7,108 bases of DNA from Candidatus Aenigmatarchaeota archaeon (GCA_030672885.1 DAOVFN010000035.1:1-7108); one strand, 5' to 3'. Counted from the stretch's first letter, positions 1-5,256 are shown. Numbers and translations: made by a program. The notes: generated by a model from the sequence alone, not told the origin.

Positions 1-510
1 ACAGGAAGGATTGTGCAGACCCCTCCCAGGCGCTCTGCCGTGGCCAGGAAACCCCGCGAGAGAAGGATATCCCCTATTGAGATACTATCCATTGACGGGA
101 TGGATGTCTCCTTCAGGGTCTCATGCGAGGCAGGGACATACATAAGGACGCTCTGCCACGATATCGGCGAGGCCCTCGGGACAGGCGCCCATATGGCCAG
201 CCTCAGGCGGACAGGCATAGGTCCCTTTACCATACAGGAGGCTGTCACCATGGAGCAGCTCAGAAGCCGGGGCGAGGCCGTGCTGTTTCCTCTCGAGCAG
301 GCCCTCAAGCGGACAGGCCTGTCCGTGTCCCGGTTGAAGCAGGCCTCTGTGGAGAGGCTGATGCATGGCATAGCCCTCGATATTTCAGAGCTCAGGAATC
401 CGCCCCGGAGCGCCCCCGGCCTCATAGGGCTCTGTGATTGCAGGGGAAGGCTCGTGGCCCTGGCCAGGATTGAGAACAGTGCGGTAAAACCGAGCAGGGT
501 ATTCAATTGA
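1..510 (+). CDS. cbf5: Cbf5/TruB-family RNA pseudouridine synthase, C-terminal half (5' truncated by window edge)
   Basis: The reading frame is open from base 1 and ends at TGA 508-510. It gives about 169 residues and lacks the N-terminal part with the catalytic Asp. Visible motifs are GRIVQTPPRRSAV near the start (family pattern G-x-I-x-Q-x-P-P-x-x-S-A-V), then CEAGTYIRTLCHDIGEALGT and GAHMASLRRTGIGPF. These are hallmark segments of archaeal Cbf5, the catalytic subunit of H/ACA guide ribonucleoproteins, which also acts on tRNA U55. The last ~60 residues (HGIALD..., GLCDCRGRLVALARI, AVKPSRVFN) look like a small PUA-type domain. Oddity: from GPF to the stop there are only about 93 residues, roughly 50 fewer than I recall for Pyrococcus Cbf5, and the KPSRVFN ending recalls bacterial TruB. 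Family assignment is firm; the choice between a guide-dependent Cbf5 and a stand-alone TruB-like enzyme is open. Confidence 0.93.
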   Translation, partial: TGRIVQTPPRRSAVARKPRERRISPIEILSIDGMDVSFRVSCEAGTYIRTLCHDIGEALGTGAHMASLRRTGIGPFTIQEAVTMEQLRSRGEAVLFPLEQALKRTGLSVSRLKQASVERLMHGIALDISELRNPPRSAPGLIGLCDCRGRLVALARIENSAVKPSRVFN

Positions 511-522
511 TGCTCACACCAC

Positions 523-543
523 CCCAGAATGCTATATTTTGGG
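523..543 (+). terminator. Possible 3' hairpin after cbf5
   Basis: CCCAGAAT (523-530) pairs with ATTTTGGG (536-543) through eight pairs, one of them G-U, around a 5-nt loop, 12 nt after the cbf5 stop. The downstream arm contains TTTT. Archaeal termination depends mainly on U-runs, so this could be a weak terminator or a 3' end protector. The evidence is structural only. Confidence 0.3.
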
Positions 544-584
544 TCATGGTCATGAACAGGAACCTCCAGTATCATCAGGAAATG

Positions 585-593
585 CTTTAAATA
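585..593 (+). promoter_or_regulatory. TATA box for the SLT-like gene
   Basis: CTTTAAATA is preceded by the purine-rich AGGAAATG, a BRE-like element. Its centre is about 24 nt before GTG 613 and about 33 nt before ATG 622. That spacing suits a leaderless transcript starting near 613, or a very short leader before 622. Confidence 0.5.
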
Positions 594-612
594 CTCTATT
601 AACTATTTTATA

Positions 613-1584
613 GTGGTTAATATGTTTAATTATATAAGGAAATATGCAGGGAAGTTCTGGGAGAATCCAGCAGGCAGAGGAGCAACCTTTCTGGGAGGAG
701 CATTTATTGCATTATACCTGACGTTATATTCACCAACTGACCATGGACAGCCCATGGGCGGGAAAGCAGAGCAGCATTCAATGCAGTCTGAATCGCCCAG
801 GATATCTGGTTCAGAGAAGCATATGGTGTGTGCTGAGGAATTTGCAAGACTGGCAGCAGAAGAAGACCTTAATAGCCCAGAGGGGGAAGCCGATTTCCTT
901 CACATGAACGGGTACGTAAAGGAGCATTGTAAGAAATGTGAATGGCTGAAATCTGATGAAGCCATGCGGTTGTACATGACTGCAAAAAGATATGGTGTTG
1001 AGGAGGTTGCATACGGCCTCCCTGGCACAGAATCAAATTACATGCAGTTTGATGATGATGGAAACACAATCGAGTCGCCCAAGGGGGCTGTCGGTAAACT
1101 CCAGGTCCTTGGAAAGATGGGGAGAACCAGCGACGGGAAAATGAAAAAAAAAGGGGGTTTTGACGAGGTCTGGCACATGTTCAATGACCCGCTGCCGCAT
1201 CAGAGGAGATTCATAGAGAAATACAAAAAATCAATGGATGAGGATGCCCGTTTGCTCCGCGGAACAAGAGAAGATGTGTATAATAGAATCCTGAATGACG
1301 AATCGGCCAACGAGGCAAATGGCTTTGCATACCTGGGTTTTCTCAAGGAAGCGTGTGAAGGTGATATCAACATGGCCCTCGAAGCATATAATGCAGGGAG
1401 AACCGGAAGGAGAAAATTCCCTAACGACGCCAGGAAGTACAGGGAATCAATCTTTTCCCGCCAGGAAGAATGGGACATGCTCCTGAATGAGACCTGTCCT
1501 GAGATGGAAATGAACAGGGACGGGTTTTATGAGAGGCTCTACACCAGGCACATGTCAAACTATTTCAGACGCCTGCTTTATTGA
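613..1584 (+). CDS. Membrane-anchored lytic transglycosylase (SLT/lysozyme-fold) domain protein
   Basis: This 323-aa protein has a basic N-terminus, one hydrophobic helix (about residues 22-40) and an outward-facing remainder by the positive-inside rule. Residues ~115-280 carry the SLT signature in order: GLPGTESNY with the candidate catalytic Glu140, SPKGAVGKLQVL (155-166, matching the SPxGAxGLMQ block), NEANGFAYLGFLKEA (233-247), and DINMALEAYNAG (251-262, matching the ALAAYNAG block). In bacteria this domain cleaves the MurNAc-GlcNAc bond of peptidoglycan, a polymer archaea lack. The substrate may therefore be bacterial murein or another glycan. A linker with several Cys residues (C73, C106, C109) lies between helix and domain. 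GTG 613 is chosen from TATA spacing; ATG 622 is an alternative start that removes three residues. Hand-sampled lines give about 42-50% GC against 52-65% in cbf5 and get3, which hints at transfer. An A9G5 run lies at 1144-1157. Confidence 0.82.
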   Translation: MVNMFNYIRKYAGKFWENPAGRGATFLGGAFIALYLTLYSPTDHGQPMGGKAEQHSMQSESPRISGSEKHMVCAEEFARLAAEEDLNSPEGEADFLHMNGYVKEHCKKCEWLKSDEAMRLYMTAKRYGVEEVAYGLPGTESNYMQFDDDGNTIESPKGAVGKLQVLGKMGRTSDGKMKKKGGFDEVWHMFNDPLPHQRRFIEKYKKSMDEDARLLRGTREDVYNRILNDESANEANGFAYLGFLKEACEGDINMALEAYNAGRTGRRKFPNDARKYRESIFSRQEEWDMLLNETCPEMEMNRDGFYERLYTRHMSNYFRRLLY

Positions 1585-1616
1585 CATTGCGCGCAGTCCT
1601 TGCTTCTTGCAACACG

Positions 1617-1633
1617 AATAAACAAATAAAAAC
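1617..1633 (+). promoter_or_regulatory. Probable TATA region of the tRNA-Cys gene
   Basis: AATAAACAAATAAAAAC is the only A/T-rich block at the right distance, with its centre about 30 nt before the tRNA 5' end. Initiation would fall a few bases upstream of 1657. There is no strong consensus octamer, so confidence is modest. Confidence 0.35.
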
Positions 1634-1656
1634 CAGACAGTTCTTATTTAATCCAT

Positions 1657-1817
1657 GCGGAGGTGACAGACCGGCTATGTGCTCGCCTGCAGTAAGCCCT
1701 TTTCAGGAAAAGGCTTAAGCCAAAAAAGGAGCTTCACTTCGCGACGCTCCGTATCGCTTCCAAACGAAAAAGGTTTGAAGCGAGCGAGTTAAAGGGGTTC
1801 GACTCCCCTCCTCCGCT
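1657..1817 (+). tRNA. tRNA-Cys (anticodon GCA), interrupted by a 90-nt intron
   Basis: The acceptor stem is GCGGAGG (1657-1663) with CCTCCGC (1810-1816), and the discriminator is T1817, the base expected for tRNA-Cys. The D-arm is ACA/TGT (1666-1668/1678-1680), with A14 at 1670 and GG 18-19 at 1673-1674. The 5' anticodon strand is CTCGC (1682-1686), followed by C-T-GCA-G (1687-1692); the anticodon is 1689-1691. The 3' strand GCGAG (1784-1788) lies 90 nt further on and is preceded by A38 (1783). The variable region is TTAA, and the T-arm is AGGGG-TTCGACT-CCCCT (1793-1809). CCA is not encoded. Mature length before CCA addition is 71 nt. All conserved tertiary bases (U8, A14, G18, G19, U33, UUC 54-56, A58) are present. 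A GCGA duplication (1780-1787) allows a second register for the 3' anticodon strand, but the variable loop would then be 8 nt. Confidence 0.9.
1693..1782 (+). other. tRNA-Cys intron (canonical 37/38 position) with bulge-helix-bulge junctions
   Basis: The fold predicted by eye puts 3-nt bulges at AGT (1691-1693) and CGA (1781-1783). Both are cut after the second base, as the archaeal splicing endonuclease does. The 4-bp central helix is CTGC (1687-1690) with GAAG (1777-1780), including one G-A mismatch. The inner helix is AAGCC (1694-1698) with GGTTT (1772-1776). The intron also has local hairpins that compete with this fold: 1693-1704 with 1707-1717, 1728-1732 with 1746-1750, and 1754-1765 with 1773-1783. 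The last buries the 3' splice strand in 11 pairs with one bulged C. No coding sequence is seen inside. Confidence 0.78.
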
Positions 1818-1832
1818 CTCCTGGTAACAACC

Positions 1833-1840
1833 TTTTATAC
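1833..1840 (+). promoter_or_regulatory. TATA box for get3/arsA (leaderless)
   Basis: TTTTATAC is centred about 26 nt before ATG 1863, the standard archaeal TATA-to-start spacing. No Shine-Dalgarno-like sequence precedes the ATG, so the mRNA is most likely leaderless. Confidence 0.6.
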
Positions 1841-1862
1841 CCACCATGTGCCATAATAGACT

Positions 1863-2813
1863 ATGGTTCTGAAAATCATCAGTAGGAAGAGGGACACCTG
1901 TTTCATGTTCTATTCCGGCAAGGGCGGCGTGGGCAAGACATCCGTTGCCGCTGCAACGGCCATGTGGCTGGCCGCAAAGGGCAGGAAGACACTCGTAATA
2001 TCCACAGACCCTGCTCACTCCCTGGCAGATTCATTTGATACCAGGATAGGCGGGGAGGTCAGAAAGATAGACAAGAACCTCTATGCTGTGGAGATAGACC
2101 CCAAGCTCTCTATGAAGGAATACAAGGACATGCTGTCCCCTGAGCTGGAAAAAATCAGCGCGCTCAAGGGATTCGGCCTGGATGAGGCCTTTGACATGGC
2201 GGGCACGACCCCCGGCATAGACGAGATAGCAAGCTTTGACTCCTTTCTGAAATATATGAGTTCCAGCGAGTATGATATCATCGTGTTTGACACAGCACCC
2301 ACCGGCCACACGCTGAGGTTCCTTTCCCTTCCCGATGTCCTCGATTCCTGGATAGGCAAGCTCATAAAGATAAGGATGCGCCTCTCAGGCATCACAACCG
2401 CAGTAAAGAAGCTAATTGGCTCAGGTGCGGATGATGGCAGGGACAGTGCCCTGGAAAAACTCGAGGAGGTGAAAAAGCGAATAGCGCAGGCCAAGGAGAC
2501 ACTGAGCAATCCCGACAGGACAGAATACAACATAGTCATGATTCCCGAGGCCATGAGCATATACGAATCCGAGCGCTCGCTCAGCTTCCTGAAGAGATGC
2601 AACATACCGATAGGCAATATCATAGTGAACCAGATAATACCCGAGAACACCAGATGCAAGTTCTGCAGCAGCAAGAGGGCGCTCCAGCTCAGGCGCCTGG
2701 TGGACATCAGGAAGAGGTTCTCTCCCTGCAAAGTGCTCGAACTCAATCTTTTTGAAGAAGAGGTCCAGGGCAAGAAAACGCTCAGAAGGGTTGCCAAGGA
2801 ACTCTATGGATAA
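1863..2813 (+). CDS. get3: Get3/ArsA-family ATPase
   Basis: This 316-aa single-domain P-loop ATPase of the SIMIBI class has the deviant Walker A GKGGVGKT (19-26), switch I DPAHSLADSF (49-58) and the PGIDE segment (117-121). It also has switch II DTAPTGHTLRFLSLP (143-157), the adenine-side stretch around IVNQIIPEN (254-262) and a CKFC motif (C265, C268) that in Get3 coordinates the zinc joining two subunits. A basic amphipathic stretch (about 165-187, KLIKIRMRLSG...) occupies the place of the helical client-binding subdomain. Eukaryotic and archaeal Get3 proteins deliver tail-anchored membrane proteins. ArsA proteins drive an arsenite pump, but no arsB or arsenite cysteines are seen here, and the single half-length domain favours Get3. 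It faces, tail to tail, a small protein with a C-terminal membrane helix. Length and motif order are normal. Confidence 0.93.
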   Translation: MVLKIISRKRDTCFMFYSGKGGVGKTSVAAATAMWLAAKGRKTLVISTDPAHSLADSFDTRIGGEVRKIDKNLYAVEIDPKLSMKEYKDMLSPELEKISALKGFGLDEAFDMAGTTPGIDEIASFDSFLKYMSSSEYDIIVFDTAPTGHTLRFLSLPDVLDSWIGKLIKIRMRLSGITTAVKKLIGSGADDGRDSALEKLEEVKKRIAQAKETLSNPDRTEYNIVMIPEAMSIYESERSLSFLKRCNIPIGNIIVNQIIPENTRCKFCSSKRALQLRRLVDIRKRFSPCKVLELNLFEEEVQGKKTLRRVAKELYG

Positions 2814-2824
2814 TCCAAACACCT

Positions 2825-2843
2825 AAACCAGACAGCATGGTTT
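2825..2843. terminator. Hairpin between convergent genes
   Basis: AAACCA (2825-2830) pairs with TGGTTT (2838-2843) around a 7-nt loop. It lies in the 30-bp gap between the get3 stop and the stop of the minus-strand Cys-rich gene. Its symmetry allows it to mark the 3' end of both transcripts, but the short stem makes this tentative. Confidence 0.35.
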
Positions 2844-3200
2844 CTACTTGCCCAGCCTGCTCAGAATAAGTGCCACCGCAAGGAGCGCGCACCCGGAACA
2901 TATCAATATCATAGAGGCCATGCTGGATCCGCAGTCATCAACCAGGCCGTTGCAGTCGTTGTCTATGCCGTCGTTGCATATCTCTTCTGTGGCCTTGATC
3001 CCGCCTTCGCATGCCCCCCATACGTGATTCTGGCATGTGGACAGCCCTTTCTCGCATGCGCCAACTGAGCTGCCGCATGGCCTTGCCTGGCCGTCCCTGC
3101 ATGGTATTAAGTCTACCAGTCCCTGTCCGAGGGCAGTGCCGCCCACACATGAAAGCACCAGCACAATCAGAAAGATATCCGTCAGGCGTTTCTTTTGCAT
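2844..3200 (-). CDS. Small exported Cys-rich protein with MopE-like metal-binding motif and C-terminal membrane anchor
   Basis: This 118-aa protein begins MQKKR followed by a hydrophobic signal segment (about 8-25, ending near TALGQG). A Cys-rich ectodomain follows (C34, C42, C49, C56, C64, C75, C83, C90), then a second hydrophobic helix (about 94-114) and a short basic tail SRLGK. The segment PCGSSVGACEKGLSTC...WGACEG followed by CNDGIDNDCNGLVDDC (75-90) matches the Asp/Asn-rich motif annotated as the MopE putative metal-binding repeat. That motif is common in myxobacterial and other surface proteins, where it usually occurs at the end of long proteins or in tandem. Here there is a single copy in a tiny anchored protein. 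The eight cysteines could form four disulfides outside the cell. The biological role is unknown. The start lies 32 bp from the divergent start at 3233. Confidence 0.8.
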   Translation of the reverse strand: MQKKRLTDIFLIVLVLSCVGGTALGQGLVDLIPCRDGQARPCGSSVGACEKGLSTCQNHVWGACEGGIKATEEICNDGIDNDCNGLVDDCGSSMASMILICSGCALLAVALILSRLGK

Positions 3201-3204
3201 ATGA

Positions 3205-3212
3205 TTATAAAT
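3205..3212 (+). promoter_or_regulatory. TATA box for the HTH/zinc-ribbon gene
   Basis: TTATAAAT is centred about 25 nt before ATG 3233, consistent with a leaderless mRNA. This spacing is the main reason for starting the gene at 3233 and not further upstream inside the divergent gene. Confidence 0.55.
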
Positions 3213-3225
3213 TACGCATCCATGG

Positions 3226-3233
3226 ATTAAATA
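3226..3233 (-). promoter_or_regulatory. TATA box for the Cys-rich gene, overlapping the opposite start codon
   Basis: On the minus strand 3233-3226 reads TATTTAAT, centred about 29 nt before the start codon at 3200. It shares its outermost base with ATG 3233 of the divergent gene. Confidence 0.45.
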
Positions 3234-3604
3234 TGGATATCCCCAAGAAGGATGTGGTAAGCTTCCTGTTGAGGGAAACCCTCCATGCAGGGACCGCCCG
3301 CTCGCAGCACGAGCTGGCCGGCATGCTCAATAAAAGGCTTAGAGGGAACTGCCCCGGCTATGCCATAAGCGATGCAAGGGCCCGTTCCATAGCACTGAGC
3401 ACCCCCGGCATAAAGGTAAATATCCACACAAGAAAGGGCGATATCCCAAAGAGGTGCCCTGCCTGCGGGCACGCTCTCAGAAAAACATATACAAAGAATC
3501 TTAAGGGAAAGAGGCTCCTTCTCAAGCTGTCCTGCGCAAGATGCCCCTACAGGGGTTCTGGTGGAAGCTGGATACCCGGAAGGTATGAGTTCTGGATTGG
3601 TTAG
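3233..3604 (+). CDS. Hypothetical HTH-like plus zinc-ribbon protein
   Basis: From ATG 3233 the protein is 123 aa. The same frame is open upstream to 3011, but that extension overlaps the divergent gene and its promoter. Residues 1-68 read like a small helical, possibly winged-helix, domain (VVSFLLRETLH, SQHELAGMLNKRL, YAISDARARSIALSTPGIKV). Residues 75-104 carry a zinc ribbon with C75-P-A-C78-G and C101-A-R-C104 knuckles, 22 residues apart, separated by a basic strand. The C-terminus GGSWIPGRYEFWIG is aromatic. HTH followed by a zinc ribbon is typical of archaeal nucleic-acid-binding proteins, and regulation or RNA binding is likely, but I do not recognise the family. Being divergent from the Cys-rich gene with overlapping promoters, it could influence that gene; this is inference. 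Confidence 0.8.
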   Translation: MDIPKKDVVSFLLRETLHAGTARSQHELAGMLNKRLRGNCPGYAISDARARSIALSTPGIKVNIHTRKGDIPKRCPACGHALRKTYTKNLKGKRLLLKLSCARCPYRGSGGSWIPGRYEFWIG

Positions 3605-3609
3605 CTGTC

Positions 3610-3623
3610 ATGCAGCAGTGCAT
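3610..3623. terminator. Short hairpin between convergent genes
   Basis: ATGCA (3610-3614) pairs with TGCAT (3619-3623) around a 4-nt loop, in the 26-bp gap between two convergent stop codons. It may help define both 3' ends. No U-run accompanies it. Confidence 0.25.
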
Positions 3624-3630
3624 ACCGCAG

Positions 3631-4209
3631 CTATCTTTCTAGAACGGCAAATGCTCCCCCAACTACTGCTATGATTCCCCCTATAAGGAAACCGTTGCCT
3701 ATCAGGACCGCTATTGAAGAAAGTGCCACTACGAATACCCCTGTGAGCCTCGTCTTGTCTGGCATGGTATGGATCACGTACGATGCCGCCACAAGGAAGC
3801 CGCCTATTATGATATTCACGAGAATAAAATCAATCGATTCAAATGTTATATTGAACATGCCTATGACCGATAGGCTGATGCCATAGACAAAAAAGTCCAG
3901 CAGATCCCCTATCCCAGAGAAGACAAGAACAGAGTTCAGAATTATCAGCACGCCGCCTGCCAGCGAGAGCAGGGTGCTCGTTCCAGTCCTTGGCAGCCGG
4001 GGCTTCTTTTCAGGCTTCTGTTCTGCGGCTACGGTCATTTTCGCGGGTGCCTGTTTCTGGGGTACAGGTGTCCTGGCAGCAGAGAATGCCCTGTCAATCT
4101 CCTCGGGATGCCATCCCTGGTCTGATAGCGCGTCCCTTATCTCCTGTTCACTATATCCTGCAGAAAGCTGTTCCTTTACATACAGAGCTATCTTGGAATC
4201 ATCTGTCAT
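3631..4209 (-). CDS. Four-helix membrane protein with UBA/SHOCT-like N-terminal motif
   Basis: This is a 192-aa protein. Residues 6-43 (KIALYVKEQLSAGYSEQEI, then ALSDQGWHPEEIDRAF) form a compact helical motif of the type (Y/I)-I-x-x-x-L-x-x-G-Y-S-x-x-x-I-x-x-x-L-x-x-x-G-W-x-x-x-x-I-x-x-A-F. I have seen it at the start of many archaeal small membrane proteins, and it resembles UBA or SHOCT folds. A Pro/Lys-rich linker (47-75) leads to about four hydrophobic helices (roughly 79-98, 103-118, 125-147, 155-190), the last possibly two helices. There are no catalytic residues or transport signatures. The motif probably mediates protein contacts on the cytoplasmic side. The gene follows fni on the same strand with a 31-nt gap, which contains a TATA-like T-run, so it may be co-transcribed or independently leaderless. 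Function is unknown. Confidence 0.82.
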   Translation of the reverse strand: MTDDSKIALYVKEQLSAGYSEQEIRDALSDQGWHPEEIDRAFSAARTPVPQKQAPAKMTVAAEQKPEKKPRLPRTGTSTLLSLAGGVLIILNSVLVFSGIGDLLDFFVYGISLSVIGMFNITFESIDFILVNIIIGGFLVAASYVIHTMPDKTRLTGVFVVALSSIAVLIGNGFLIGGIIAVVGGAFAVLER

Positions 4210-4232
4210 GTATGATACTTGTTGGAGCTGCC

Positions 4233-4240
4233 TTAAAAAA
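4233..4240 (-). promoter_or_regulatory. T-run after fni: possible terminator and/or TATA box for the downstream gene
   Basis: The minus strand reads TGA then TTTTTTAA directly after the fni stop. Six T's can act as an archaeal intrinsic terminator for fni. The same TTTTTTAA is centred about 27 nt before the start codon at 4209, the right distance for a TATA box. The two roles cannot be separated from sequence. Confidence 0.4.
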
Positions 4241-5248
4241 TCATCCTGTGCTTTTACATCCCTTTTTTCTGAGCTCCTCTATGTTTCCTGTCCCTGCCAG
4301 CAGCATGGCCTTCCTGAGCTCCCCTGCAAGGCCACTGAGTTTCCTTGACACTGCCTGGTGCGACTCCGTGGCAGGCTTCAGGAGCGGAAGCGCAAAACCC
4401 GCAAGGGATGCCCCCATCGCAAGGGCCTTGGCGCATTCCAGTCCTGTCCTTATGCCGCCGGATGCAATGAGCGGGATGTCCACAGCCTTCCTGCACTGCA
4501 TGAGCGATTCTGCTGTGGCAATTCCCCACTCAAGAAATGCCTTGGCGCTCTCAGAGCCCCTGTAGCTCTCGACCATTATCCATGACGTGCCGCCCGCCCC
4601 TGCAATATCTATGCATGACGCACCTGCCTGCTCCAGCTTCCTGGCAACATCCCCGGATATGCCGCAGCCTGTTTCCTTGACCACCACAGGGAACCCCGCC
4701 TTCCTGCAGAACTTCCCTATGTTTGCCAGCACGCCTCTCCAGTCCCTGTCGCCTTCTGGCTGGCTGAGCTCCTGTGCTGCGTTAAGATGCACGGCGATGC
4801 CATCTGCCTTTATGTCCCTGACCAGGCCCCTGATCTCGTTTATGCTGTACATGGACAGCTGGACAGCCCCTATGTTTCCCAGGAGGAATATTCCTGGTGC
4901 CACATCCCTGACGTCATATGTATATGCCAGTTCGGGGTCCTCGAGCATGGCTCTCTGGGAACCCAGTCCCATGCCAATCCCGAGCTCCTCTGCGGCCATT
5001 GCCAGGTTCCTGTTGATACTCTCTGTTCCAGGGGAGCCTCCGGTCATGGCCTCTATGATGAAGGGAAGCCTGAACTTCTTTCCAAGGAACTCTGTTGATG
5101 TGTCCATATCAGAGAGCCTGGCCTCGGGCAGGGCGTTGTGCGCAAGTTCGTGTCTTTCAAAACCGTTGCTCTTGCTGAATTCCACATCCCTGTCAATGCA
5201 TATCCTTATGTGGTCGAGTTTCCTTGATGATGTCTTCTCTGCATCCAT
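4241..5248 (-). CDS. fni: Type 2 isopentenyl-diphosphate delta-isomerase
   Basis: This 335-aa protein is the FMN- and NAD(P)H-dependent enzyme interconverting IPP and DMAPP, the entry step to archaeal isoprenoid lipids. Diagnostic motifs in order: RKLDHI (9-14), EAMTGGSPG (66-74), GMGLGSQRAM (92-101), GNIGAVQL (124-131), and HLNAAQELSQPEGDRDWRG (154-172) with the catalytic Gln159 and the Mg-binding Glu160. Then come VVKETGCGIS (189-198) with substrate-binding Lys191, the IDIAGAGGTSW glycine loop (213-223), and the phosphate/FMN-binding SGGIRTG (263-269). Length is normal and no key residue is missing. ATG 5248 is supported by a GGAG 8 nt upstream, unlike the leaderless genes nearby. The region upstream is hairpin-rich, suggesting a long structured leader. 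Confidence 0.96.
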   Translation of the reverse strand: MDAEKTSSRKLDHIRICIDRDVEFSKSNGFERHELAHNALPEARLSDMDTSTEFLGKKFRLPFIIEAMTGGSPGTESINRNLAMAAEELGIGMGLGSQRAMLEDPELAYTYDVRDVAPGIFLLGNIGAVQLSMYSINEIRGLVRDIKADGIAVHLNAAQELSQPEGDRDWRGVLANIGKFCRKAGFPVVVKETGCGISGDVARKLEQAGASCIDIAGAGGTSWIMVESYRGSESAKAFLEWGIATAESLMQCRKAVDIPLIASGGIRTGLECAKALAMGASLAGFALPLLKPATESHQAVSRKLSGLAGELRKAMLLAGTGNIEELRKKGCKSTG

Positions 5249-5256
5249 GTTTCCAG

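Noticed and set aside
1585..1862. tRNA locus considered as an integration site
   Set aside because: No duplicated tRNA 3' segment, integrase or boundary repeat is visible in the window.
1863..2813. Arsenite-pump ATPase reading of the ArsA-family gene
   Set aside because: It is a single half-length domain with a Get3-type CxxC and no arsB or arsR neighbour, so tail-anchor targeting is the better call.
1630..2835. AAACCAGACAG occurring at 1630-1640 and 2825-2835
   Set aside because: A few repeated 11-mers are expected by chance in 7 kb, and the surrounding sequence does not match.
3011..3232. N-terminal extension of the zinc-ribbon gene to 3011
   Set aside because: It would run antisense through most of the Cys-rich gene. 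A TATA box 25 nt before ATG 3233 gives a better start.
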